Part shown: positions 1-7,972 of the stretch, in pieces
Layout: every line of letters begins with the position of its first letter
How positions within the stretch are numbered: position 1 is the stretch's first letter
Origin: CAYPZL01 sp964415045
GTDB taxonomy: Bacteria; Planctomycetota; Phycisphaerae; Sedimentisphaerales; Anaerobacaceae
Assembly (NCBI GenBank): GCA_964415045.1
Contig: CAYPZL010000162.1
Span: 1 to 13,290 of the forward strand
DNA: 13,290 nt
Reading direction: 5' to 3'
Notes under the pieces: generated by a model
Databases searched by the model: none
What the model saw: only the letters and a program-made list of their open reading frames with translations
Told to the model about the DNA's origin: nothing
Position numbers and translations under genes: made by a program

Positions 1-217
1 CAAACCAACGATTTCCTTGAAGAATATAAGCCTAATCTCCATTTTGCAAAAGTTCAGTTAACAGTTAGGAGCACGCCTCTGAGATCCCGAACGATTCTTC
101 TCGGGCATCCGAGACGCTGGGTTCACCTATCCGTTCATCGGAAGGTTCCTCTTCTTCGGTTCGCCTTGTTGGCCGACGTATCAAGGTAATCGTATGAGTT
201 CTGCGAAGTCGCGAGGG
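1..217. other. Intergenic region downstream of the GH2 gene
   Basis: I see no convincing gene here. The GH2 gene on the minus strand ends at 218. A weak imperfect hairpin (arms near 83-90 and 101-109, core CCCGA/TCGGG, 10-nt loop) lies about 110 nt beyond the stop. It has no T-run after it in either direction, so a terminator role is only a possibility. Whatever lies beyond position 1 cannot be seen. Confidence 0.5.
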
Positions 218-3094
218 CTATTTGAGCAGGGCCTTTAGCTGGGCCACCGAGCAGAGGGCCTTGGGGCCGAAGGCGTCGCTCTGGACGTATTGCAGGAGGC
301 TGCAGCGCATCTGGCGGGCGACGGGGCGTGCGGCCAGGTCGCTGTGCAGGTCGATGCTGCACGCGAGGAGCTTGCCGGCGCCGACCTTGGCCTCGAAGAC
401 CAGGGCGAGCTTGCGGTTGGTGTTCCAGTCGTCGATGACCTGGACGAGGGGACGCAGGTCGGGATCGAGGTCGTCGAGGATCATGGCGCGGGACTTGCTG
501 ACGAGGTCCCACCACTGCCAGTTGCTGTGGAATTCGGTGGGGAACTCGGCCAGGGCCGGGTGGGCCGGATCGCAGAGAATGCCGAGCGTATGGGGTGGCT
601 GGCGGTTCGTCCACTGCGTGTTCCAGAAGATCGAGGTAAAGCCCGGCGGCACGTCGCTGCGGATCGTCTCCGGAGACGCCATCAGCACGACTTTGCCGCC
701 TTTCTCCAGGGCCGAGAGGGCCTCGTCGTCGAGGCTATCCGCAATGAGCACGTCCGAGGCCGCGGGCATTTTCACCTTGGCCGGATAGACCCAGAGGTCC
801 CAGTGATTGCTGTAAGGCGTGCCCGCGACGGTTGCGGTTACGATCAGGTGCGCCGGTGCGGCCACCGTTGCCAGACGCAGCTCGATGGTCCCCAGTGGCG
901 TGGTCTCTCCGATGGGGATTTCGGCGGTGGGGAATTTGCCCGAGGCGAGCCGTTTATCCGAAGCGTAGTGCACCGCCCACGTCACGGCCGCGCCCTTCAG
1001 CGGCGCCGGGCCGAAGTGGGCGATTTCGAGCTTGCCGGTGAAGGTCTCGTCCGTCGTCCAGACGCATTTTTCCATGCGCAGCAGCGGAACCGTCTCGCAG
1101 CAGAAGCGGCGGTGCTCGCTGGCGGTGATGTAGCCCTTCGATTCCCAGAACGGATCGAGAATGCCGACCAGCGCCGTGCCCTGGCCCGGAAAATCGTGCA
1201 GATCCAGCAGTTGAAAACCGCCGAAGCCCGGCGTCCGCAGGGCCGCCTCGATCTCCTCCTTGTAGAGCAACGCCTGGAGCTTGCCCGAGGCCATCAGGAA
1301 ATCGCGGGCCTGGTCGAGCATGTGATGGGCCGCCAGCGAGTCGCGGAAGATCTCGAAGTTTTTGGGCTTGAGCACGCCGGTGTATTTCCCGATCTCGTCG
1401 AAGTTGGGATAGACGCACCACTGGCCGATCTCGTGCGAGACGACGGGGACGTTGTATCGTCCGACGAAGTCACGGTAGTCATAGTCCGTTGTCAGCGCGC
1501 GGGCGTTGAAGCGGCTCCTGAGTCCGGCGCCCCACTGGTGTCCGCGCGGCGCGGGCGTGGAGTGGTAGTCGCTCTCACCGATGATGGGCCAGCCGGCGCC
1601 GCTGGTGTAGAGCCGGCGGGTGTCCTTCTTCTTCCAGGAGTCGATGAGTTTTCCGAGATATCGCTTCTGGTTCTTGCCGGCCGGCTCGTTGCCGTAGGCC
1701 AGCAGGCAGAACGACGGGTGGTTTCCGTAGGCTTTCAAGATGCGGTCGGCCTCGGCGTAGATGAACTCGTCGATCGGCTTGCCGTCGCCGATGGTCGGCC
1801 CGCTGTTGACCCAGGCGGCGCATTCGACCTGGTACATCACGCCCAACTCGTCGGCGGCGATGAACGCGGCCTCCGGCGGGCACCAGGAATGGAAACGCAG
1901 GTGATTGAGCCCGTGGGCTTTGGCGGCCCGCAGGATCTTGCGCCAGCCTTCGACGTCCATCGGCGGATGCCCCGTCCGCGGGAAGATGCAACACTCCAGC
2001 GTTCCGCGCAGAAACGTTTTGCGCCCGTTGATGGTGAACTGCGTCCCTTCCGTGCCGATTTCCCGCATGCCAAACGTAACGGTCTTTTGATCCGCGAAGC
2101 CCTCTCCGGCTATGGATACGTCCAGCCGGTACAGGTGCGGGGAGAACTCGTCCCAGAGCAACACATCCTTGCCCATCGGGTGGTCAATCTCGATGGACAT
2201 CTCGTCTTTGGCCGTGAATGAAAATGTGCCGCTCCGGGGCGAGGCGGCGTACTTCTGGCCTGGATAAGAGCTTGATGCGGCAAGCCTGAATGTCCCTCTT
2301 GCCGGGAGCTTCGTAGCCCTCTTCATCACCACACGGACCTTGACCGACTTGGCGGCGACGTTCGGATAGACCTGGACGTCATCGATCCATACCGGGTCGG
2401 TAGCGCACAGCTCGATGGCGCCGACGATGCCGTTCCAGTTGCTCTGCGTATGGTCCGAGACGCTGTGGGCGTCGCGCCCGACGCCGACTTTGACGGTGTT
2501 GTCGACGCAGATCGTCAGGCGGTGCGCGCCGGGTTCCAGGACCCCGAGGTCGTATTCGTGCGGAGCGCTGAGACTGTTGCGCGTGCCGATGAAGCGGTCG
2601 TCGAGCCAGAGCTTCGTTTCCCAGTGACAGCGTTCGAGAAAGAGGGTGATGCGCTTGCTCTGCCATCGGGCGGGGACGACGAACTGCTTCTGGTACCAGG
2701 CCGGGCCGATGTAGTGCTTGACCGGCGTCAGCCAGAACGGCACCTTCACGTTGCCCGGCTTGCGGTACTCGGCGTAGCGCGGCTCGGTCCACCAGGAGCG
2801 GTCCTTGATGCCTCCGGTCCATTTCGTTTCGGCCGTCACTTCTTCGCCCAACCCGTTCTCGGCCATCGATCCCGGCAGCCAGATCCTCTCCGGCAGCGGC
2901 CCGGCGAACCAGCGTTCGGTCTGGCCCTTGCCCTCGGGATCGGTCTGGAAGTTCCACTGCCCCGCCAGGGACAGGCTTTGCCGCGTAGCGCAGCGGGCCG
3001 GGACCAGCCCCCATGCGGCCGACAGCGCGCACGAGGCCGCGACGACGAGTACGAACCGACGGTGGAGCAATCTGTGTGATGAGTGCCTGCGCAT
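218..3094 (-). CDS. Secreted glycoside hydrolase family 2 protein (beta-galactosidase/beta-glucuronidase superfamily)
   Basis: This is a retaining exo-glycosidase of family GH2, 958 residues, probably exported to work on oligosaccharides outside the cytoplasm. Residues 1-36 form a signal peptide (Arg-rich start, hydrophobic 14-30, likely cleavage after ARCA). The order is then a jelly-roll sugar-binding domain (about 39-232, with WYQKQF near 133), an immunoglobulin-like domain (about 235-345), a TIM barrel (about 347-670), a second beta-sandwich (about 675-770) and a C-terminal alpha/beta region (about 778-945). The expected acid/base is Glu470 in YGNE and the nucleophile is Glu555 in SHEIGQ. 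The ATG at 3094 is preceded by AAGAGGAG on the minus strand. It lies 43 nt downstream of the PhoD-like gene and is probably co-transcribed with it. The exact sugar specificity cannot be read from sequence; the GH2 assignment is firm. Confidence 0.92.
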   Translation of the reverse strand: MRRHSSHRLLHRRFVLVVAASCALSAAWGLVPARCATRQSLSLAGQWNFQTDPEGKGQTERWFAGPLPERIWLPGSMAENGLGEEVTAETKWTGGIKDRSWWTEPRYAEYRKPGNVKVPFWLTPVKHYIGPAWYQKQFVVPARWQSKRITLFLERCHWETKLWLDDRFIGTRNSLSAPHEYDLGVLEPGAHRLTICVDNTVKVGVGRDAHSVSDHTQSNWNGIVGAIELCATDPVWIDDVQVYPNVAAKSVKVRVVMKRATKLPARGTFRLAASSSYPGQKYAASPRSGTFSFTAKDEMSIEIDHPMGKDVLLWDEFSPHLYRLDVSIAGEGFADQKTVTFGMREIGTEGTQFTINGRKTFLRGTLECCIFPRTGHPPMDVEGWRKILRAAKAHGLNHLRFHSWCPPEAAFIAADELGVMYQVECAAWVNSGPTIGDGKPIDEFIYAEADRILKAYGNHPSFCLLAYGNEPAGKNQKRYLGKLIDSWKKKDTRRLYTSGAGWPIIGESDYHSTPAPRGHQWGAGLRSRFNARALTTDYDYRDFVGRYNVPVVSHEIGQWCVYPNFDEIGKYTGVLKPKNFEIFRDSLAAHHMLDQARDFLMASGKLQALLYKEEIEAALRTPGFGGFQLLDLHDFPGQGTALVGILDPFWESKGYITASEHRRFCCETVPLLRMEKCVWTTDETFTGKLEIAHFGPAPLKGAAVTWAVHYASDKRLASGKFPTAEIPIGETTPLGTIELRLATVAAPAHLIVTATVAGTPYSNHWDLWVYPAKVKMPAASDVLIADSLDDEALSALEKGGKVVLMASPETIRSDVPPGFTSIFWNTQWTNRQPPHTLGILCDPAHPALAEFPTEFHSNWQWWDLVSKSRAMILDDLDPDLRPLVQVIDDWNTNRKLALVFEAKVGAGKLLACSIDLHSDLAARPVARQMRCSLLQYVQSDAFGPKALCSVAQLKALLK

Positions 3095-3137
3095 CCGTTT
3101 CTCTCCTCTTAACGGAACCCGGGGGCTCGAGCGAGCC

Positions 3138-4748
3138 TTAGTTGTCGTGCGTCAGTTGGCTCTTTCTGACGACCAGCGTGTGCATGACCGCGCTATCGAT
3201 ATTAATGACGCGATAGGTGACGGTCGGATCGGACGCGGTCGTATCGAACGAAAGGAGGCCGAACGAGCACTTCTTGTTGTATCCGAACAGCGATCCCGGC
3301 ATGATGCCGTGCGTGTGGATGTTGGTCAGCCGGGAGCTCTCGAATTCGTACAGCGGATAGCCGCCCGGGCGCTCGATCTTCCAGGCGTCGGAGCGATGGC
3401 GGTCCGCCGAGATGAGGATGACGCCGTCGATCTTGTGGCGGGCGAGAAAGGCGAAGATCTCGTCACGTTCTTCCTTGAATCCTTCCCACGTATCCATGCC
3501 GGCCTTTCCGGGCTTGGCCCCGGGCGCCCACGGCACGGGCGAGGCCAGGACCTTGAACGTTCCCTTCGCGTTTCGCAGCTTCTCGAAAAGCCACTTCTTT
3601 TGGGCCCGGCCGAGCATGGAGGGGTTGTCCACCTCGACGCCCTGGCGGCGGCCCTTGACGCGGTAGTAGCGTCCGTCGAGCATGAAGAAATCGACGTCGG
3701 CGATGGAGAAATCGAACCAGCAGCCGGGCTGCTTCTCACCGCCGCCGTAGTAGGGGTTGTTCCAGTTGTTCATATACGTACGCCAGACGGGGATTTTCCA
3801 CTCGGGCTCGTCGATGTCGGGTCCGCCCCAGCCGTCGTTGACGGTGAAGTCGTGGTCGTCCCAGATCGCGAAGATCGGGGTGCTGGCGACGAAGCTGCGA
3901 TACTCGGGTCGGGACTGGCGCCGGTAATAGCAGTATTGCTGCACCGCCCGCCGGGTGGGATTGTCGATGTAGACGTTGTCGCCGAGGAACAGGAAAGCGG
4001 TCGGTTTCCAGGAGGCCACGGTGTTCCACATGTGCTCGTACTGGGGCGTGTATCCGGCCCCGCCGCCGAAGCCGACTGTGATCTTCGCGGGCTTGCCTTC
4101 CGGGGGAAACGTGGCGAACTGTCCCTTCACCGGCGTGGTTTCGCCCTGGACGTGCAGCGTGTACTCGTACCGCGTGGCGGGCTGGAGGCCGTTCACGGCC
4201 AGCACGGTCGTAAAATCGCTTTCTTGGCGTGTTTTTCCCGTGGCCGTTACCGCCCGTCCGGCATCGGTTGACGCGGCCTTGACGTTGACGCGCACCGGCG
4301 TTTCATGGGCCGTGCGCACCCAGAACTTCGCACTGTTCGTCGTGACACAGCCGAGCAGCGGTCCGTGCAGCAGCTCCTTGCCGTGCCTGGCGGCCAGGGC
4401 CTTGAAGGCGTCGCTCTCATAGAGAGGTTGCAGCAGGTCGCGCGGGCCGGCCTGGAACCGCTCGAAGGGCAGCCCCCCGGCGACTGCTTTCTTCACGTAG
4501 GACACGGAGGTCTCGATCTCCCCTTTGCGCGCGTATGCGATCGCGAGGACATAGAACGATTCGAGATCCTGCGGATGGTCCTTCAGGTAGCCCTCGCCGG
4601 ACCGGATGGCCGCGTCGTACTTGCCGTCGACGATGTCCGAAAGGCAGTCGCGGGCGATCTTCTTGTACTGCTCGGCCCCGAGGCCGCCCGAACTCGATAG
4701 AAACAGCGACAACAAGACAACGATTCGGATGCTTCTGCTTGCACTCAT
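3138..4748 (-). CDS. Secreted PhoD-like metallophosphatase/phosphodiesterase with TPR-like N-terminal region
   Basis: This 536-residue protein belongs to the PhoD alkaline phosphatase/phosphodiesterase family, which hydrolyses phosphate esters with a bound metal centre. A signal peptide covers about residues 1-24. Residues about 30-95 look like a pair of TPR helices (SFYVLAIAYARKGEIETSVSYVKKA). A beta-sandwich of the PhoD N-terminal type follows (about 128-215), then the catalytic domain (about 220-515). Metal and active-site signatures are visible: GDNVYID at 256-262, WDDHD at 296-300, LDGRYYR at 357-363 and ADRH at 448-451. The ATG at 4748 has AGGAG 9 nt upstream. GH2 follows after 43 nt, so the two probably form a secreted hydrolase pair. 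The TPR-like piece before the PhoD fold suggests a protein partner, which is inference. The natural substrate is unknown. Confidence 0.88.
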   Translation of the reverse strand: MSASRSIRIVVLLSLFLSSSGGLGAEQYKKIARDCLSDIVDGKYDAAIRSGEGYLKDHPQDLESFYVLAIAYARKGEIETSVSYVKKAVAGGLPFERFQAGPRDLLQPLYESDAFKALAARHGKELLHGPLLGCVTTNSAKFWVRTAHETPVRVNVKAASTDAGRAVTATGKTRQESDFTTVLAVNGLQPATRYEYTLHVQGETTPVKGQFATFPPEGKPAKITVGFGGGAGYTPQYEHMWNTVASWKPTAFLFLGDNVYIDNPTRRAVQQYCYYRRQSRPEYRSFVASTPIFAIWDDHDFTVNDGWGGPDIDEPEWKIPVWRTYMNNWNNPYYGGGEKQPGCWFDFSIADVDFFMLDGRYYRVKGRRQGVEVDNPSMLGRAQKKWLFEKLRNAKGTFKVLASPVPWAPGAKPGKAGMDTWEGFKEERDEIFAFLARHKIDGVILISADRHRSDAWKIERPGGYPLYEFESSRLTNIHTHGIMPGSLFGYNKKCSFGLLSFDTTASDPTVTYRVINIDSAVMHTLVVRKSQLTHDN

Positions 4749-4841
4749 GTCTCTTTGCTCCTGGTACGTAAATGGAAGGATAAACCAGTTCCAACGTTCT
4801 ATCAGGGGCGCCGGGAAAGTCCCGCAGCGAACGCTCGCTCG

Positions 4842-5405
4842 TTACGTGTGGCACAGGACGGATTCGGCGCCGCGGCGGAGGGCCTCAGTGTTGACCGGAA
4901 TCATCTTGTGGTACCGCTCGGCCAGCACGTCGGGCAGGGCTTGCGCCGCTTGGTCGGGGTTCAGGAGTCCGCGCTTCTGGAGGTACGCGCCTAACATGAC
5001 CATGTTGGCGCTCTTGGGGCTGCCGGCCCGTTGGGCGAGCTCCTCGGCCGGCACGCCGATGACCTCGACGCTCTCGTGCGCCGTCGGTCGCGAATGGATG
5101 AGCGATTCATTGAAGATCAGCAGTCCGCCCGGCTTCAGACGCGGCGCGAACTTGGCTAACGACGCCTTGTTGCAGATCACCAGCGAGCTTGGGGCGCTGA
5201 CGACGGGGCTGGCGATCTTGCGGTCGGATATGACGACCATGCAATTGGCGGTGCCGCCGCGGACCTCGGCCCCGTAGGCGGGCATGTACGTTACCTCCCG
5301 GCCCGCTTTCATGGCGGTCTGGGCCAGGAGCTTGCCGGCCAGGATGACGCCCTGGCCGCCGAAACCGGCGATCAGGACTTCTTCGTGGAGTTCGCTTGTG
5401 TCCAT
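4842..5405 (-). CDS. vorC: 2-oxoacid:ferredoxin oxidoreductase, gamma subunit (VorC-like)
   Basis: This 187-residue protein is the small gamma subunit of a four-subunit ferredoxin-dependent 2-oxoacid oxidoreductase. These enzymes convert a 2-oxoacid and CoA to acyl-CoA and CO2 with reduction of ferredoxin, or run in reverse. The signature AGFGGQGV is at residues 13-20, followed by AYGAEVRGG, both typical of the family. The open frame extends upstream to 5504, but the ATG at 5405 is preferred: it lies 2 nt after the beta-subunit stop (5408-5410) and gives the usual N-terminus just before the GFGGQG loop. The longer form would lie inside the beta gene. It is the last subunit gene of the run. 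The branched-chain (Vor) assignment is by resemblance of the alpha and beta subunits; a 2-oxoglutarate (Kor) role is not excluded. Confidence 0.9.
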   Translation of the reverse strand: MDTSELHEEVLIAGFGGQGVILAGKLLAQTAMKAGREVTYMPAYGAEVRGGTANCMVVISDRKIASPVVSAPSSLVICNKASLAKFAPRLKPGGLLIFNESLIHSRPTAHESVEVIGVPAEELAQRAGSPKSANMVMLGAYLQKRGLLNPDQAAQALPDVLAERYHKMIPVNTEALRRGAESVLCHT

Positions 5406-5407
5406 CG

Positions 5408-6142
5408 TCAACCCTTCAAACGCCCGATGGGAAAGACCTTGCTCATCTCGTCCTCGATCCACTTCATGGCCTTGCTCGGGGGCATGCGCCAGTAGGTCGG
5501 GCAAGGCGAGAGAATTTCCACCAGCGAAAGCCCCGGGGCCTCGCTTACCTGGAGTTCAAAAGCGTGCCTGAGAGCCGCCTTGGTTTCTCGGATGCGTGAG
5601 ACGCTGCTCAGGGCACATCGCTCGACGTAGACCGCCCCGGGCAGAATGGCCAGCATCTCGGCGATTTGCAGCGGATATCCCTGACCGTTGGACTGGCGGC
5701 CTGCCGGCGTGGTGGCGGTGACCTGTCCCAGGACGGTGGTCGGGGCCATCTGCCCTCCGGTCATGCCGAAGACGGCGTTGTTGATGAAGATCACGGTCAG
5801 CCGCTCGGCTCGGTGGGCGGCGTGAATGATCTCGGCCGTCCCGATCGCCGCCAGGTCGCCGTCCCCCTGGTAGGAGAAGACGATCTTGTCCGGATTCGTG
5901 CGTTTCATACCGGTGGCCACCGCCGGCGCGCGACCGTGCGCGACCTCGATCATGTCCACGTCGAGGTAGTTGTACGCCAGCACGGCGCAGCCGACCGGCG
6001 CGATGCCGATCGTTCGACCCTGAATGCCCAGCTCGTCGATGACTTCGGCCACCAGCCGGTGTGCGATGCCGTGACCGCAGCCCGGACAGTAGTGCGTGGG
6101 GCAATCCTTCAGGACGCTCGTTCGTTGGAAAACTGCCTTCAT
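5408..6142 (-). CDS. vorA: 2-oxoacid:ferredoxin oxidoreductase, beta subunit, thiamine diphosphate-binding (VorA-like)
   Basis: This 244-residue subunit binds thiamine diphosphate and carries the oxidative decarboxylation chemistry together with alpha. The N-terminal motif HYCPGCGHG (17-25) is characteristic of beta subunits of this superfamily. The ThDP/Mg motif is GDGD at 93-96 with the matching NN at 121-122. VGCAVLAYNYLDVDMIEVAHGR (split here as VGCAVLAYNY at 50-59 and AHGR at 68-71) fits VorA proteins. The frame is open back to 6259, but that extension overlaps the alpha gene out of frame. The ATG at 6142 gives the standard MKAVFQRT start, 46 nt after the alpha stop. Gamma begins 2 nt past its stop. 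It acts in the cytoplasm. Confidence 0.92.
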   Translation of the reverse strand: MKAVFQRTSVLKDCPTHYCPGCGHGIAHRLVAEVIDELGIQGRTIGIAPVGCAVLAYNYLDVDMIEVAHGRAPAVATGMKRTNPDKIVFSYQGDGDLAAIGTAEIIHAAHRAERLTVIFINNAVFGMTGGQMAPTTVLGQVTATTPAGRQSNGQGYPLQIAEMLAILPGAVYVERCALSSVSRIRETKAALRHAFELQVSEAPGLSLVEILSPCPTYWRMPPSKAMKWIEDEMSKVFPIGRLKG

Positions 6143-6188
6143 GTCGATTCTCGTCGCCTCGGCGCGATATCCTTCTTTCCTGGTCGGC

Positions 6189-7256
6189 TCACGACCGGCC
6201 GGTTCGTATCGTGAGCTGTTTGATCTTTTCGAGGACGTCGTCCACGCTCGGCACGCCACCGCCGGAGCGTCCGTAGAACAGCACGGGCGCCTTGCCGGCG
6301 ACCGCCAGTTTCACATCCTCGACCATTTGTCCGGTGCTCATCTCGACCGTCAGGAACATGCGGAGCTCCTCGGCGGCCCGGGCGATCTGCTCGGTCGGGA
6401 AAGGCCACAGGGTGATGGGCCGGATCAAGCCGGCCGGGATGCCCCCGGCCCGGGCCCGGTCCACCGCCGCCCGCGCGATCCGTGCGGCCACCCCGTAGGC
6501 GACCACGACGATCTCGGCGTCGTCCGACAGGTATTCCTCGCAAAGCACTTCGTCGCGCTGCACCTGCTCGTATTTCGCCGTCAGTTTCTCGTTGTGCTTT
6601 TCCAGCACGCCGTCGCCGAGCCAGAGCGAGCGAACGATGTTTTGCTGGCGACCTTCGCAGCCGGTCAGCGCCCAGTCTTTGGCGGGCAGCTCGCGGCGCG
6701 GTTTCGGATCCAGCGTCACCGGCTCCATCATCTGGCCCAGGATGCCGTCGGCCAGCACGAGGACGGTCATGCGGTACTGATCGGCGAGATCGAACGCCAG
6801 GGGCATACAGTCGACCAGTTCCTGCACGCTCGACGGCGCCAGCACGATGGTGCGGTAGTCCCCGTGCCCGCCGCCGCGGGTGGATTGGAAGTAGTCCGCC
6901 TGCGACGGGGCGATGTTCCCCAGCCCCGGACCGCCGCGCATGACGTTGACCACGACCGCCGGCAGCTCGGCCCCCGCCAAGTAGCTGAGCCCTTCCTGCA
7001 TCAGGCTGATGCCTGGGCTGGACGAACTGGTCATCGTCCGCTTGCCCGTGGCGGAGGCCCCGAAGACCATGTTAATCGCCGCCAGCTCGCTTTCGCTCTG
7101 CACGAAGACCCGCCCCTCTTCGGCCATGCGACGCGACATGTACGCCGTGATCTCGTTTTGCGGGGTGATCGGGTAACCGAAGTACGCGTCGCAGCCGGCA
7201 ACGATCGCCGCTTCCGCCATCGCCTCATTGCCACACATCAAAACTCTCTGGCTCAT
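6189..7256 (-). CDS. vorB: 2-oxoacid:ferredoxin oxidoreductase, alpha subunit (VorB-like)
   Basis: This 355-residue subunit forms the catalytic dimer with the beta subunit. The signature GYPITPQNEI is at residues 27-36. MTSSSSPGISLMQEG (75-89) and RGGPGLGNIAPSQADY (107-122) are typical of proteins annotated as 3-methyl-2-oxobutanoate dehydrogenase subunit VorB. The ATG at 7256 overlaps the stop of the upstream HEPN gene in an ATGA tetranucleotide (7253-7256). A purine-rich AAAGGGA ribosome site lies inside the last HEPN codons. An in-frame ATG at 7280 would add eight residues that look unrelated to the family, so 7256 is preferred. Translation is probably coupled to the HEPN gene, which is unusual for this enzyme. 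The substrate (branched-chain 2-oxoacid versus 2-oxoglutarate) is not proven by sequence. Confidence 0.92.
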   Translation of the reverse strand: MSQRVLMCGNEAMAEAAIVAGCDAYFGYPITPQNEITAYMSRRMAEEGRVFVQSESELAAINMVFGASATGKRTMTSSSSPGISLMQEGLSYLAGAELPAVVVNVMRGGPGLGNIAPSQADYFQSTRGGGHGDYRTIVLAPSSVQELVDCMPLAFDLADQYRMTVLVLADGILGQMMEPVTLDPKPRRELPAKDWALTGCEGRQQNIVRSLWLGDGVLEKHNEKLTAKYEQVQRDEVLCEEYLSDDAEIVVVAYGVAARIARAAVDRARAGGIPAGLIRPITLWPFPTEQIARAAEELRMFLTVEMSTGQMVEDVKLAVAGKAPVLFYGRSGGGVPSVDDVLEKIKQLTIRTGRS

Positions 7257-7651
7257 ATTCCCTTTCCCTCTTCCATCCATCCGCCGAGATAGTCCTCCAG
7301 TCTCCCGACAAAATCGCGTGCCGCCTCCAATAAGCTCTGCGCCTCATCTCTGGTGACGGCGGTTCCGGCTTCATAATCTCCGGCCAACCTCTTATCGTAA
7401 GCATCATTGAGCATTCGTCCAAGACGTTTCTCAAGAATCCCGGTCTTCACGAGGTGTTGTCCGAACATGCTGATCACGCCCCTGTGGGAGGATGCACTCA
7501 ATCCCTTCGTCAAAAGCGCAGCCTGCGCCATGAAGAACATGGCATAATAGCATCTGGAAGCGCAGGAATCACAATCTCCGATGCCCAGAGTGTATTCCGC
7601 CGTGTGCAGAAATTTCCTTGCTTTTTGTACGAGGTCCCTGATTGGGTTCAC
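7253..7651 (-). CDS. HEPN-domain protein, embedded in the vor operon (HEPN1, UPF0332-like)
   Basis: This 132-residue helical protein has the pattern of PF05168-type HEPN proteins: ASRCYYAMFFMAQAALL (31-47), then SHRGVISMFGQHLVKTG (55-71) and AYDKRLAGDY (84-93). HEPN proteins paired with a small nucleotidyltransferase are known as toxin-like partners. Members with a catalytic RX4-6H motif are RNases, but I do not find that motif here. The start is GTG at 7651, overlapping the MNT1 stop as GTGA, with AGAAGGG about 6 nt upstream. Its stop overlaps the vorB-like start (ATGA). Two hand-counted 60-nt lines (7381-7440, 7501-7560) are 47% and 50% GC, well below the flanking vor genes, which suggests transfer. 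Its role in this position is unknown. Confidence 0.85.
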   Translation of the reverse strand: MNPIRDLVQKARKFLHTAEYTLGIGDCDSCASRCYYAMFFMAQAALLTKGLSASSHRGVISMFGQHLVKTGILEKRLGRMLNDAYDKRLAGDYEAGTAVTRDEAQSLLEAARDFVGRLEDYLGGWMEEGKGI

Positions 7652-7968
7652 ACGGCCAGCCCTTCTTTCCTCACATTCAACATGAACGGGGAGTCGTAGT
7701 TCTCAAAACGCTCTTCAGGAATCACCATGACGGAGACGAGTTGATTTTCGTCCAGGAGCATGTCGTACAAAAGATCGCTCAAGCTGTCTCTGACTTCAGA
7801 GGGGTCCAGGGATGCATCCACGAGCACCAGCACGTCCACGTCCGAATCTTCCGTGGCCTTGCCGCGGGCGTAGGAGCCGTACAGTATGACCCTTTTGATC
7901 CCGCCCCCGTACGTTTGTCTCAGGTGTGCCTTTAGCCGATCTATCAGGCGGACTACTCGCTGATCCAT
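7648..7968 (-). CDS. Minimal nucleotidyltransferase (MNT1), partner of HEPN1
   Basis: This 106-residue protein is a minimal nucleotidyltransferase of the pol-beta/MNT group. The motif is GSYARGKATEDSDVDV: GS at 31-32, ten residues, then Asp43 and Asp45, a perfect GSX10DXD. In related MntA-HepT pairs the MNT partner is the antitoxin and transfers AMP groups to the HEPN toxin. The position where many MNTs carry the third carboxylate reads LVSVMVIP (77-84) with no acidic residue, so activity may differ or be absent. The ATG at 7968 lies 4 nt after the ferredoxin stop, with GAGGAG inside the last ferredoxin codons as a ribosome site. It overlaps HEPN1 by 4 nt. The line 7741-7800 is 45% GC, against 68% in the ferredoxin line 8041-8100. 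Confidence 0.9.
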   Translation of the reverse strand: MDQRVVRLIDRLKAHLRQTYGGGIKRVILYGSYARGKATEDSDVDVLVLVDASLDPSEVRDSLSDLLYDMLLDENQLVSVMVIPEERFENYDSPFMLNVRKEGLAV

Positions 7969-7972
7969 TCGC

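Noticed and set aside
83..109. Imperfect hairpin after the GH2 stop as an intrinsic terminator
   Set aside because: It is over 100 nt from the stop, has a bulge and no T-run in either direction.
290..2221. Long plus-strand open frame of 643 codons opposite the GH2 gene
   Set aside because: It is antisense to a well-supported GH2 gene, has no recognisable motif and low-complexity Arg/Gly/Ala/Val-rich composition, as expected for a shadow frame in GC-rich DNA.
4765..4795. Promoter for the PhoD-GH2 pair on the minus strand (TTGGAA, 17-nt spacer, TTACGT)
   Set aside because: The -10 candidate matches consensus at only two of six bases.
4812..4824. Small hairpin CGGGA-AAG-TCCCG between vorC-like and PhoD-like genes as a terminator
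   Set aside because: The stem is only 5 bp and no T-run follows on the minus strand, so it does not support a transcription stop.
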